The position numbers and the translations under genes were made by a program. DNA of 41,343 nucleotides, from NCBI GenBank assembly GCA_013152475.1, contig JAADGH010000239.1:139291-180633 (forward strand), written 5' to 3'. This document shows positions 21,001 through 24,345 of the stretch, one piece after another. Under the pieces are notes generated by a model. The model did not search any database. It was not told the DNA's origin and saw nothing but the letters and a program-made list of their open reading frames with translations. Position 1 is the first letter of the stretch; the number at the start of each line of letters is the position of its first letter. The DNA comes from Planctomycetota bacterium (GTDB lineage Bacteria > Planctomycetota > Brocadiia > JAADGH01).

Positions 21001-23144
21001 ACCCACGAACCCCGTGTGCCGATGCGAGAGCCATCAAGGACGTTACCGGCGATGTTGACAATGCCCAGCGACGTGGCGCCGTAAATCTCACCTGTCGCGC
21101 CGAGGTCGCCGGACAGGTTCACCGCGCCATCGAACGCGCCGTCTGCAATCACACGGCCGTCCATCGTGCCCATAACCTGAAAATCGGCCGTCGCGGCGAA
21201 GTCGTTCGGGGTCTGAATCTGGCCCAGGAAATCGCCGTGGATAATGATGTCCGATGTGAAGTTGCCGCCGGTCGTCTCCAGCAGGGCCTGATCGAGGAAA
21301 TCCCCGCCGATACCTGCCTTGCCAACCTCCACGCCGCCCACGTCGCCTGCGACACTGATTGTGCCGCTGAAGTCGTTCTGTATCACGGCATTTGTGAGAT
21401 TCCCGCCCACATAGACCTGCCCGGCCATATCCCCCCCAAGCGGACCGGTGGCGTACACGCGCAAAATTCCGAGGTCGCCCCCGGTTGTCACCGTCACATC
21501 GCGCTCGATATTGCCATGCACCGTAAGGCCCGCGAGTGTGCCACCGACGTTGATGTTGGCATCGGCCACGTCGTACATGGCCTCGATGCCCTGCTGCACG
21601 GACCCGGTAACGTTAATCGCACCGCCCAGATCGCCGCCGTCCACGGTCATCTTGATCATGCCGCCGCCGACGTTCAGGTTCCCCTGGAAGCCGCCGTCGC
21701 CATGGACCTCCATGTAGGCAATCCAGCTTGCAACGTTGATCGTGCCGCCCGGAGCCATGGTCCCGTCATCATTCATCTCCGCAGGCAAAACGTCGCCCGC
21801 CACTTCAAGGCGATTGATCATGCCGAAGGCGGGGTCCAGAGTCTCGATTAAACCGGTAGGTCCAATATCGCCGCCGACATACAGCGTGCCATAGACACGC
21901 CCCAGCCCCGCCCCTGCATTGCCCGTCCGAAACGTGCCGTCAAGGTCCCCGAGAATGGAGACATCGCCATAGAAATTCCCACGCTCCATCTGCAAGAGGC
22001 CGCCGGCCTCAATGCTTCCGACGACCACATCGCCCATGACGTACTGCTCAGTGTCCGTGGTGCCGGGGCCGACTGCGCCGCCGATGATAAGGGAGCCGGT
22101 GGAGCCAATCGTGCCCACGCGAATGCTCTCCATGGTGCCCCAGTTGCGCGCAAGGCGAACCGAGCCGCCAAGGGTGCCTTCCACCTCCAACGGACAGGCG
22201 AAGGTAAACGACTGGTAACTGATGTCCGCCATCAGATCGCCGGTAACATAAATCCGGCCAATGCCGCCGTATCCGGGGTAGCCCGGGATCGGCGTCTCGT
22301 CGCCCTCCAAAATCGACACCCCGGCTTCGATGCTGCCGTGCACCTCGATCTCGTCGATGGCGGTCTCGGACTCCAGCACCGAGCCGGAGACCATGCTACC
22401 CGCGCCCAGGGTGAAGTGGCGGATCGAGCCCACCACAGACACCGCCGCGCCTGCGCCGAAGTCGCCGCCCTCGATTGTGATGCTGTTGACCGTGCCCTGC
22501 CCGCCCGGAGGACCAACCGGACCGACCAATGGGCCGGTATGCTCGACCGAAAGCTGCGCATCAAAGCCGGCGCCGGCATCGAGGACAAAGTCATCCATCG
22601 AATCAGGATACATCGTATAGGGAGTGTAACCCGGGCCGTCGAAGTGAGTATAGCCATCGGGAGTGAAAATGCCACGCAGCCGGAAGCGGGAGTCGATCGC
22701 GCCAAGGGTCACATCGCCGACGGTGCCTTCGATGTCGATTTCGCCAACAGTGACCGGGAGCATGTCGCCGTTGGTATCGACGGAGCGGTCGTCGTTGATG
22801 TTCGCCACGAACGTGCCGGTATCATCCCCAGGGGCGCCGACGTCAATGAGAAGCTGCGTGTTGGCATCGGCAGTGACGAAGGATATCTCGTCAATGTAGT
22901 ACCCGCCTCCTGCGTCAGGGTCGGCCCCCCGCCGGATGTACACCTCCGCCGTGGTGTCGGCCACGTTGCCCGTCAGCGAGTCAACGGAGATGGTGGCAAC
23001 ATCTCCGTCGAAATCGGAGAAGGTTACCGAATCCCCCTGATGGAGGGTGACCACATCGCCGACCCACTGCAAGGTCGCAGGGGCAACGCGTGGCTCAAGC
23101 TCTTCGACCCAGAGCCTTCGATGAATGCGCGAATCCGTTTTCAT
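1..23144 (-). CDS. Giant ELEPR-motif surface/extracellular repeat protein (C-terminus beyond window)
   Basis: The frame opens at ATG 23144 and continues past position 1, giving at least 7,714 codons (roughly 0.8 MDa). No in-frame stop was found wherever I translated it. The start is set by a GGGAG Shine-Dalgarno about 10 nt upstream and an N-terminus homologous to the 27610-31038 protein. Layout by approximate residue: 1-22 basic segment with ELEPRVAP at 15-22; 23-2570 Gly/Asp-rich beta repeats of the type G-(D/N/S)-I-G-x-I-x-V; 2574-3297 fourteen FG-GAP/VCBS repeats; 3306-4170 beta repeats rich in (I/V)GRD(F/L/M); 4340-4850 PD40/TolB-like repeats; 4850-6800 beta repeats; 6800-7120 second PD40-like block; then more beta repeats. 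No classical signal peptide, membrane segment or catalytic motif is visible. The family knowledge is that LEPR-type N-termini mark large exported planctomycete proteins. Adhesion, matrix or surface-layer function is inference. Confidence 0.9.
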   Translation of the reverse strand, partial: MKTDSRIHRRLWVEELEPRVAPATLQWVGDVVTLHQGDSVTFSDFDGDVATISVDSLTGNVADTTAEVYIRRGADPDAGGGYYIDEISFVTADANTQLLIDVGAPGDDTGTFVANINDDRSVDTNGDMLPVTVGEIDIEGTVGDVTLGAIDSRFRLRGIFTPDGYTHFDGPGYTPYTMYPDSMDDFVLDAGAGFDAQLSVEHTGPLVGPVGPPGGQGTVNSITIEGGDFGAGAAVSVVGSIRHFTLGAGSMVSGSVLESETAIDEIEVHGSIEAGVSILEGDETPIPGYPGYGGIGRIYVTGDLMADISYQSFTFACPLEVEGTLGGSVRLARNWGTMESIRVGTIGSTGSLIIGGAVGPGTTDTEQYVMGDVVVGSIEAGGLLQMERGNFYGDVSILGDLDGTFRTGNAGAGLGRVYGTLYVGGDIGPTGLIETLDPAFGMINRLEVAGDVLPAEMNDDGTMAPGGTINVASWIAYMEVHGDGGFQGNLNVGGGMIKMTVDGGDLGGAINVTGSVQQGIEAMYDVADANINVGGTLAGLTVHGNIERDVTVTTGGDLGILRVYATGPLGGDMAGQVYVGGNLTNAVIQNDFSGTISVAGDVGGVEVGKAGIGGDFLDQALLETTGGNFTSDIIIHGDFLGQIQTPNDFAATADFQVMGTMDGRVIADGAFDGAVNLSGDLGATGEIYGATSLGIVNIAGNVLDGSRIGTRGSWVGGTIGGDFGGNIDVTMDMLADLTVGGNFTGNLGVGNDIKGQVVIGGNFVDGEILAGAIGNLISASSFSGGQIGTSVGDIYGRVLAVNGDLGTPISSAGGIMDICTLNGDLTADLTAWGGDVIRVEIHGDIAPGVTISAPGGNVQSSTNDLVGIPYGVIIYGQVLGRIDVGRHPTPEFIWYENIDGFGGDTLAAMNEIYSFHLFDGSLWTPQMIMDIAIDGAFGLDADGCAYVDLYFPTAAEGGRDIVSMLYSKGITYRNLTARNIHWVQWSDDGTYTWDPQVSVAGTLTLGYIGVNGTWGPDWLEFQDVNNIVVTDTGMTGAYMRVHGDLTGDVTMNGPIPSYDPTGNPNGGPTGIYVDGAMSGYITTGVTLNSTDTYTFVENATTYTYTFNGASTGINLNGRDRYSNGEITIELHDAQGATQTVFAAGLPAGFVERNINFTGDLQVNSLAASLFRPYGIENMTVATGALTSTVSSYTNIGSLTLGDATYAYDTPILTGLVEALGNDGTDGSIGALTITSGAISGTVRAQGDFGAITLDDGQLASTGVIETIAGDFAGEIQFLDPDPFGGGGANEVRLAGTIRAVAGSFLRNMAEQYNNYQILYVQGHAEGASILAGQDILGKLYFWGHLQGVTIDAGGKIGDSEYILTNGFNDDQEPSGLFDEDSEVEDTDVIYVREEIGPQGLTPTTIHANSLEQRIRTDAADGFRNTGDPSTYTVIDIDEFIIGRIQATGGVGGVGQWGNAYINLEVGDLSTLGNVATLGDEQHVIRTVGTWLFVGDKLGGNLNIYGDVSGDIALGLWQTTVERGTVSNDTYLWIGGTADDTFDLWACYEVGGQIAIRRLEGDIYTYQGNFVQGISAQIVLGNIDSVGSTGRGRILVQQSSSSHMVPASAGFSGSLYATEHFDSDNSGGVTFGMDLTETHADEGNFNGRLLVWNGGDIGGQIIIDKDLGTSYSRLDQYGLPYGGLISTIPPGTIGQYNDPTARGRIQSGVVQVGGMAYGMLQGYFDLSSGGYTSFFYTEDGTDRYINAWTGAIDLSAYGYKSYGAISGSGSGGEILTIATVNGLLRDSSNHATFELDFQDPLDTPWRICSEEARYSFGGTLDLTSYSIAAGDAPLGDAWAGTDWLSRRIANDFWGSVAQYNTRPYNIGSVTVNGANLDVADAPIIMAEHAITGTISYNGTIGAGDTFTIGQGSNEGSLPLNSPNYLVAHTVNIAPTVTGTFSVEIHGELGLRVGKEGWMDDPNGIATIWLDTGAGITEFDPWLTAGGPSTGDVYVQSTLGYFDPVDPTPVAAQRMLGYVGDIRLSSLGAGEQFAAFNIGNLRIATGNFDGELTVARNLAREWDSSAAVGSRAEKLIFEDPSGIVSFGGTIIAGGSMFNLHEMYNEANSGTSDAQKDLMLTELQQDLTLGGGTFSGTIRAGNEIGNVNINGDMDDGHLYAGSRVASVGGFWDRIGGLLIEGNMINSSDVIAGDSIATGENLQVRISSWMGDPTKDHIGMDSTSKIDSLAGTIALGGGWRWDKNSYYQPAAASELKPEDLVLIDFGWSSIGNSPRYYTRGVLIRGGGSLNGTIHAGGQIGQISIKHTLGDANNPPGGGDYHILGEPGPGGTYWVGGFGPDAAIISDTMRTETIYIQGVEDPTRTNLRGGKGHFEGQLYFAYESPTVFIGTPAGRYGNAVPLGGDMSGAALISSGGWDMPLWAMRRPAGGTYAQIDYENYSETRTGQLEGDIHIYNGNVGPNVVIQAEGDVVGWVVVGTDNSADHSSPYGGNFYGTLKSLNGDVQYGINAAGDFGGTIIAENGSLGNGGTLMDIEGSILPGATIWAADDINGNIYVGVDTDDASYGEYVGGVDAAYALTTGDVDKDGDIDIVTGHIGSPSRVFLNDGAGTFANGIGVSLDVTDTRAVALGDVNGDGALDLVTGNYNQSNRLYLGRWDDTIAGGGNNNGMFDAGETWLGFRVGVDIALDADNTRAIAVADIDGDGLADVIVGNYGEVNKWYRGNGDGTFQAAVNITGDVQNTTCVAVDDLNPGGNVEILFGNYGQVNRVYQYAAGFSTWRNVTGDANNTTDVAIADINEDGRLDVVVANYNQTNRFYANNAGSFAAGVNISGNVQNTEGIAVADMDGDLHLDIVVGNLGQVNRLYRGNGAGGFTPGEDISGDTWETHDIALVELDGALGPDVVAANAGASSRIYYNSGGGAFVAGLDISADTDDSRAIATADMNNDGDLDVVVGNYGEANKLYLGNGDGTFGPGIDIYAVTGYDAIGGVVTTTVHTDNTTSVAIADMNYDGNMDVIVANDGQVNRVYWGDGNGGFTIFQDGDPTQPIKPWESSETENTTCVAVADVTGDGVIDIVVGNSGAQVNRIYAGQFIDVDPFNGQFDPGEQWNGIAPNGTAIGGPSNTQAVALGDADTDSDLDIFFGNVGQTDVIHMNLGGGAFGAAQQISADTYNTYAIAVGDFNNDNDLDVVTGNLGQVNRYYQGNGNGTFAAGTNISADTGNTRGLSVGLIDGDGNLDIVVANDGGTTRIYRGNGNGTFQAGADVAPDADNSYDVVLGDVNDSGQLDMFVANSGQANKVYFNSGGQAFGNAKNLNTTVTIHAGRDFIRGVQLLSLGDFYNVNVDVGRDFGGSVVNGGAVDYSGYVLYAARGGFLDTSIDIARDMRGTIYSRIDKAEIYSLEYDHPNSILNTPAGVSRWSYGGFHGGADYSFSGGYVTNDSNVDFGGHIRVGGDWTAEGEFWVDGHIFTNIDVVGDWDATHPTEPRDGDFYGRIRVVTYTGDHNNPNREIAGDIRGDAATGNGRFRIYGDFYDPDGFAQDNMSNDYWLSWSRADTLPGGQIITYSGDINNNIYIGGDFVSGRIGAGMYTTWTGGFSSSDPYYWSRDIGRDFLLDVQGGMQEEAYLLAGYDFEAYTNDPVIWDADTGMADTDYLQESQYYGGRRHYYSRGATIKIRGGDMAGTILSDTWRGTLQILGDDADLSGIVSSYYWMGNSEGDGSAGDTQRGVIFIRDGNLTGEVSGQYMGSDIWVRDGDFHGPGSFATVNTDDGVDNGNITGVIRAGKYIASGTHIITTGPVWYSAVGTPEPYWYSPSASLYDGGGNFSGTIFANDFNDANMRIGGSITSDAYVIAGRDLQANVWAGFLHPDDRNAQIDGSFWAGRDFLDMVRLYRQGGNHSWRRGGDFGDDFDMHVGRDYWGEIRADNGNFYGTIEVGRDFGGRIWIDMNWGSDSLTRRVVGRIGRAGDPDSTMNGDPYDGAPNLGAGYTFLTIGRDLTAQGDVMAGRAINASIDIGRDFSGRIGLFAYYDTSYTSTQTGDDGLTYRTPGGIYGDITIGRDMYVDYVNEDEVSTEYQSSFYSFPSGAGIITAARGSIGDPRYAPSKITIGRDFIGGGAQPENPNLQMLLRGSINAGTYMTWGNVHCSVPVQAGDRSFINADITIGRNMRNGATIYTRNYSTSTARPAMNGSLNVGYVYDDLGVLVPYREGGAAVGGLMDGSYRSLGVSNSANAGDIQTDFLIGGSIGPNGLIESTSGRIRTDLGATFDVGADPEIDGHIQGRVEFDHRGDATFDYTENGVAKSLVFTGAAVDVEISINGNEYSRTVEYVDPNTQQRVVIDLPDGLLVDQVEDIAARGDYIAFVGLNEASGYKDLFICYIDPTTGAQTLWNATNWETEPSRAYDQDSFNPMFTGTSGDWVVFGSKTYRSGDHTGGQTQVHAYQITGPGAGTLMDISQLAYNNDDAFNFQAASDYVVYEMDTNRYVGTSPSRRVYFYDLTTGVAGSPTQVVTADRPNWTAWGAQISYDDAAIGGTGDTYIAFNVTERDNHWAAASRLYYTTATEMTTGAGNAWRLDDNTGIRSYGSVYEPQISGHYVVATGDTGNYNGRRDIVFYDLTRAPGGDGIRGVSLTNNNYRGYRWGYYTWQTSASYYSFNPYINGDTVAFETDNYNGRGVREIEYVDLDPNDDGTPIQNESEVNLQQITFNDGLGTDIRGYGTERGPYRNGYLFPAQDAYDPVVARNTQGTASLSDDTYHIVFEQVRDATHTPEDGIRDVMWYDVGDNFLRNLTENTGGLDSYNYSVSGDSLVFQTSRPYGAPVAGDGGWTTVTTSPEAGCDGDGLITDIYFMDLSEGVLSLENLTNNQHASGRMDVKGSYEPILRADGMVVFTSDVETYSDLTSGLVTVRSLGGAPSLTATNVDIKHIYSPNSPFGAIDVGSIQGNVWAQSFGNVTTAGDVNNLFHMNAGTDMTSAITIGGNLVGEISTPIGSMANITGTINIAGDILSTGVIRPGGDGSATPGIYGNIASGSLTVGGSNYGRVYTALNGGGGWTDTEGGLARTVNITVGGLTGLVIADGTNGLSPAGASPFEVSIQQPVTANQLATGLITTTNADFGLGDMTINGWAAENITVYDVSGVVTIPGGIPGGSFTIQGDVRAGAVIDTVMSPILSGALAVGGTVDGQIMFSLPVTGIGVESFSWYEDYVNQGGAPALNNQNSVIWDASVGNAAFIDFVIGDGLGARNSIGTEGIVSVTVFDATHAALGSLDMLTSGTVALPGSDYLDFDHIMAAQILSTDASGTGVIGIQANSIRYVMLETFGLAEQVTTGIFEPSGAGGGAVGGDLGGFTLLNAGNMSGTLDIGRDLTGWITVTNGDLDGVIDIGRNIVAGAGIDPTMLGGGGTLLPGVLTVDGAVDGTVVVPNVEMWGMAGGFTWNEAGNANTVIVDNTLGGGTATLTIGTGDGRRNLAGRKGLVSLVVNGVADSVNINVASVTSPATPLDFLDITATDGTNTGLIGTLNLADGVGTDDASVLGTITYDIFPQADLATGLNPSVDVGELHNFFVRSSHLGDDINGVTGGGTLTTHATGGASGNVTGTVQSLVGSIFNNKVDIGGVIIGDAKNGGLVTEVGYFTNGGTWISSFTYTENGDTETVDLNVGDIMFQIGSATVRIGRFGTATGGPDGEGMLTIDAPGVDLSDWAFSGAQIDLTAAGGFVQDLILYDLHAKTVTLRMDDQHSEGTIRVDGLDGTFSGRIVSRGDLGTIMIEGDDFSGVMSGNITAQGATPGSNGDIEHVYFTNMGSDLRGGISAAGDIGSVEFLQGDGARNGQPNDANHHDFAQGAVVQAGGNIGYFKILDGWWGDNGATSYQAGFNGRLEAGLSIGRIDVGSYANRSVIGPGARILAGQSPGGEGGDIGDIRVYSHSGSGDYSRGGGITAGPNETANPNIAGVLISAEAGSDSYGDIGYISVMNGCVTSDDNDNAEGRYNTVAVHADGNLGGVYVQSVIQGFWFVGDENIDGGDAINGTEGWGDGSADIGGGAGGSILHGFVSRDSNNQTRIINVAGGSVRSGDIGVLDRADTSDSEFDYEVFEIMDFVNGKVTIDNLPRATISEYSLGDFGRSGNNWGDLFRADGTVYGDIIAGSRASSIHSHYGLYNPTTSSVESPTKPFEFGALKGDIRVNGWSGDINVDIVIHNDYDGMILAQDRFYRGIWIDGDFGGQLITNPGVVVPTNGVRPPDTGIDPDGFMAGTYQISNLGGMRSYVSQLGLERGFNIYGNVERGAKIVVGGRGSLGMFWRNWGGNYEETWGDLKIDGNMDGLVRIGTRVENYGGNLNSSIVVGGDLTGVVDISGSITKAYWTTASNRGYMSGEIDVAGQIRSGAVSVGSSYLTGGKGGVIMGPITSHGHALDGSSFMYSEDGVSKSIILDGPGGGNTADITIDGGHMLPLRYENLDLTSGYEYSSVTTYNGEAFIMYYDNNWTVRDTGTYAVHTSGDFDTTRTQNGIGPHDLHAQVSLSLSSAAGIGAGERVILRNADLGDMNLGVGGDIAGLLQVDGGDVVGTVLVDDAATFVFNTAGIDVSGTIGDIRRVGNRTLAQFSNGGIFFTGGSLTAGTFGYRNGWDVDRVYVTGTTINGLSLDTVRNVDAPVTEPGVTPAAIDVTTSTGMGLTLGAFGVGDTFTTLPGTKISGLTAAGRLQGAIYIDGDVVPGGEGIRGGNNEMDSGILTVTGVIRGKVQTYLDDGVTFTYFENGEQCDVTVTGIDPAAVGPGGEALFVINGESGSEQGLGVGPYMGHGQASLTAYRVQSLGPTGATNIEVFEDKLVYERSGNIYYWTGSGQVLITLPGGYSQPQNPTIHGGYIAFEAWDGDDWDILRYQFNGSTVTYVDAVSELGFAGGDNNVDDRNVDNYNDTFVWQRVDPDTLATYAVTEWDIIYFDGSAEQVYTDDNLTFNPAAGDTPVDDVNPSIHNTYVTWEHLDTNKGLDEAGLAIPDDWDIYYRRTSWAASSTRNISDGDEDNLRDDLAPDSYSSRAVFQANDGNDFEIFFYDGYVTTQLTNNNVDDMNPSLYDWDVAFARGDYDEGTSTWLDGEIYLYEETTGAAKLVDLGAMGDGNIDIEPDLYEGGVAWRRDPGGVDRIMWRPPSVYLGADMITANNVQFAQIGDQGTERGVEVREMTITNADVGTIFLGQFDVNDRIWARDVYNITQSENNDRYFIDGQIRVHRIGRDGADGGTITVGRGGIGPVALIESETDIGTLVDSDGIRTAGFVINNHAYTRYAYWMTNGGRIELDNWQSTRSDTLVTFTQGTPTVTLSLTGGDDWETTPQTIGAGSVISGPDGRFYTIQARTGATTITLTEVYHGETVTTRNTRITTLTGSPNAAALWTGNENKIVNRLLYFGWDWGYHRVKSVDPATGVITPWTTSFTWRAGDNVGGSGESANIYDIGMYAQGIAQFNGGRSAVIKARGLDGSNGDIASIIFDDAGNDLRGVVEAAGSIGDVWAQDGWDDSHYLAGKVTAKTGSIGNVHVVDSGSLQGQWSAAQDIGWVMIYNGSGFSGTNTLWEAGGDFGGIYMFEGYVDNYYATIKVGGNIGTPVAFQDPTNPQPTAIYAPRMGASNQDFCMNLIAGGDIGDIYMADGRLGFGGGYSNSYVFPVSAEISAGGNIGNIHLGTYYGVLGNTTYEQVTDASFGISDSVQIISAGSIGDIDVTGNIDGVIKAGTTIGSGLGDAIVVRSFEQ
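1790..2740 (-). repeat. Second PD40/TolB-like propeller block of the giant protein (7 units)
   Basis: Roughly residues 6800-7120 contain seven units with the same blade pattern as the 8590-10130 block: KLVYERSGNIYYW, YIAFEAWDGDDWDILRY, DTFVWQ, TYVTWEH, RAVFQANDGNDFEIFFY, VAFARGDYDEG and GVAWRRDPGG. Seven units fit one closed seven-blade propeller. The block is followed directly by more Gly-rich beta repeats, so it sits as an insert in the solenoid. Confidence 0.65.
8590..10130 (-). repeat. First PD40/TolB-like propeller block of the giant protein
   Basis: Roughly residues 4340-4850 of the giant frame contain eight to nine units. Each has a strand pair of the form (Y/T/W)-(I/V)-(A/V)-F-x, then a variable loop, then (I/V)-x-(F/Y)-Y-D-L. 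Examples are DYIAFVGLNEA near 10105, DTVAFETDN near 9200 and DSLVFQTSRP near 8760. This is the blade signature of TolB/PD40 (WD40-like) beta-propellers, which commonly sit in periplasmic or extracellular proteins. The blade count is approximate because the first and last units are degenerate. Confidence 0.65.
10650..13230 (-). repeat. (I/V)GRD(F/L/M) beta-repeat block of the giant protein
   Basis: Between the FG-GAP block and the first PD40-like block the giant frame carries about a dozen copies of (I/V)-(G/A)-R-(D/N)-(F/L/M/Y), usually followed by x-G. They are spaced irregularly, about 20-110 residues apart (e.g. near 13190, 13120, 13010, 12345, 11530, 11430, 11360, 11190, 11115, 11000, 10850, 10690). 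Two further copies lie near 7100 and 7040. Between them are Tyr/Trp-rich loops. The pattern suggests a beta-solenoid with surface loops. The same pentad recurs near the C-terminus of the second ELEPR protein. Confidence 0.7.
13255..15425 (-). repeat. Fourteen tandem FG-GAP/VCBS-type repeats (two putative 7-blade propellers)
   Basis: In the giant frame I count 14 units of about 50 residues (roughly residues 2574-3297). Each has a core like D-(G/N)-D-G-x-L-D-(I/V)-V-V-(G/A)-N-x-G-Q-x-N-R-(V/L)-Y, followed by a Gly-rich G-N-G-x-G-x-F turn and a linker with D-x-x-(N/D)-(T/S). DxDxDG-like loops of this kind bind calcium in FG-GAP/integrin-alpha-type propellers. Fourteen units would make two seven-bladed propellers. 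Cores lie near 15395, 15255, 15060, 14920, 14765, 14630, 14480, 14340, 14140, 13965, 13775, 13615, 13470 and 13325. Unit 4 (near 14920) has a degenerate calcium loop (NPGGN). Confidence 0.85.
23079..23102 (-). other. ELEPRVAP N-terminal motif of the giant protein
   Basis: Residues 15-22 read ELEPRVAP after a basic stretch containing R6, R9 and R10. The motif resembles the LEPR-XLL N-terminal motif described in Planctomycetes, with V-A-P where X-L-L is usual. The second ELEPR protein has ELEPRIAP at residues 13-20. A role in export or surface sorting is inferred from its position and family, not shown. Confidence 0.8.
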
Positions 23145-23345
23145 GGCAATGCTCCCGTCTGGTTACGACACTCCCGCTGATGAAGGATCCAAGAGAGAAC
23201 AAATCGTCCGTACAGACATAACACAAAATAAGACGTGCACTGTACAGCTTCTCACCAGTCAGACCGACAAGAGATGGGTGAAGGGAGATAAAGGGCAGAA
23301 CGTCGCAAGTTACGTCGTGACCGCCCTCTCCTGGCTCCTCATTCT
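23145..23345 (-). promoter_or_regulatory. Long 5' leader of the giant gene
   Basis: About 195 nt separate the predicted start of transcription (near 23339) from ATG 23144. It holds no credible ORF. A GGGAG Shine-Dalgarno lies about 10 nt before the ATG within the string ACGGGAG, which also precedes the second ELEPR gene. A short palindrome GTCTGTACGGAC occurs in the middle of the leader. No riboswitch family was recognised. Confidence 0.55.
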
Positions 23346-23373
23346 ATTATACCGTAAGTGTACCCACTGTCAA
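23346..23373 (-). promoter_or_regulatory. Consensus sigma-70 promoter of the giant gene
   Basis: On the minus strand the sequence reads TTGACA (23373-23368), a 16-bp spacer, then TATAAT (23351-23346). Both hexamers match the bacterial housekeeping consensus exactly. No other gene start lies in its path before ATG 23144. Confidence 0.85.
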
Positions 23374-23660
23374 CAGAGGAATTTTCCGGGGTGATTAAAA
23401 GTTTTTAATACTTTCCGCGCTTGGTTTCGAGCGCCCAGAGGCCCAAACCCACTCTTTGGGGCCGAATTCGCCCTCGACAGCGGGAAATGCCCCCCTGACA
23501 TGACACTTGGCCAACTTGAAACGCCGCTGAATCGCCCAGAATGCAGCCGCAGTGCCGGAGCAGTCCCTCACAGGGCCGAGGGGCCTCTCGGGCCGCCAAT
23601 TGTTCGCATTTGCGTATCTTAGACGCGCCCTGTGCGCCCGTTGAATCGATCCGCATTCTC
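23374..23660. other. Divergent intergenic stretch with no feature seen
   Basis: This lies between the minus-strand promoter of the giant gene and the plus-strand promoter of the lipoprotein gene. The part next to 23400 is AT-rich (poly-A/T tracts around 23396-23412), which may act as an UP-like element for the giant gene. I see no RNA gene, repeat or convincing ORF in the rest. Confidence 0.5.
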
Positions 23661-23663
23661 TTG

Positions 23664-23691
23664 TGGACTCCACCGCGTCCAGCAGTATAAT
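23664..23691 (+). promoter_or_regulatory. Probable promoter of the PsbP-like lipoprotein gene
   Basis: A perfect -10 hexamer TATAAT lies at 23686-23691. The -35 is poor: TGGACT at 23664-23669 with a 16-bp spacer, or TTGTGG at 23661-23666 with 19 bp. Transcription from about 23698 would give a leader of about 43 nt. Confidence 0.55.
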
Positions 23692-23740
23692 AGAGTTGGG
23701 GTGTCTTAGACCAATTCCAACTTTACGGAGCAGTTCATCC

Positions 23741-24295
23741 ATGAGACGCGCCGCCGCTTCAGCGCTGGTGATCCTATGTTCTCTGTCCTGTTCGCAGCAT
23801 GGCGGGCCATCGGGAACCGCAGTCTACACGGACCAATCCCATGCATTCCGTCTCCGTTATCCCAAAAAGTGGCAGCGGGTGCCCATGGAAGGTACCGCCG
23901 TCGTACTGTTCTCGGGAGGCGGAAGCAACCGCCAGATGACCGTGTTCTGTGAACCAGGCGGAGAGGAACAGATCGGAGAGGAGATCCGGCAGTTGGGCAG
24001 ATCACTCCCGGCCCACAAGGTGCTCGATGCGGGCTGGACCACGGTGCATGGCCGACGGGCTTACTTCCAAGAGGCGCAATGGAACAGTCCGCTTGGCGAC
24101 AACAGGGCCTTTCGTCTCTTCGTGCCGGCTGGAGATCGGTTTTTTGTGGTGTGCGCCTCTACCCCGGCCAAGGAGTTCGAGCGTTTCGCCCCTCTGCTCC
24201 GCTCGTGCGTGCTGAGCTTCGAAGTGACGGAAAAGTGCGCATCTTCTCACACCGGCAGCGATGATTCCCTTGACGGGAGGCACGCGGTGAAGTAA
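23741..24295 (+). CDS. Small lipoprotein with PsbP/DUF1795-like domain
   Basis: The product is 184 residues. The chosen ATG follows GGAG at 23727-23730 and gives a typical signal: MRR, a hydrophobic stretch of residues 4-15, and Cys17 in the context S-L-S-C (an imperfect lipobox). Upstream in-frame starts would bury this signal and overlap the promoter. Residues from about 26 show the pattern F-R-L-R-Y-P-x-x-W followed by an amphipathic alpha/beta domain, as in PsbP/DUF1795-type proteins whose biochemical role is mostly unknown. The protein is likely anchored in the periplasm or at the cell surface. The zinc-ribbon gene starts 50 nt downstream on the same strand and may be cotranscribed. The family call rests on the YPxxW pattern and size. 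Confidence 0.75.
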   Translation: MRRAAASALVILCSLSCSQHGGPSGTAVYTDQSHAFRLRYPKKWQRVPMEGTAVVLFSGGGSNRQMTVFCEPGGEEQIGEEIRQLGRSLPAHKVLDAGWTTVHGRRAYFQEAQWNSPLGDNRAFRLFVPAGDRFFVVCASTPAKEFERFAPLLRSCVLSFEVTEKCASSHTGSDDSLDGRHAVK

Positions 24296-24345
24296 AATCC
24301 CCCGCATGGTTGTCGGCGGTGTCTGACGCTACCGGAGGGTCTTGC

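Noticed and set aside
633..22338. Long plus-strand open frames (e.g. 633-3968, 3984-6278, 6402-9443, 10323-12950, 12957-15428, 15705-17300) that could be a series of plus-strand genes
   Set aside because: They all lie in the exact antisense codon register of the giant minus-strand frame, where a stop needs a rare TTA, CTA or TCA codon in the real gene. Their translations are Arg/His/Val/Asp-rich and lack any family motif, while the minus frame has clear repeats.
23395..23742. Minus-strand ORF of 115 codons upstream of the giant gene
   Set aside because: It overlaps the lipoprotein promoter and start, lacks a credible ribosome site, and has no family features. Its end would run into the giant gene's -35 region.
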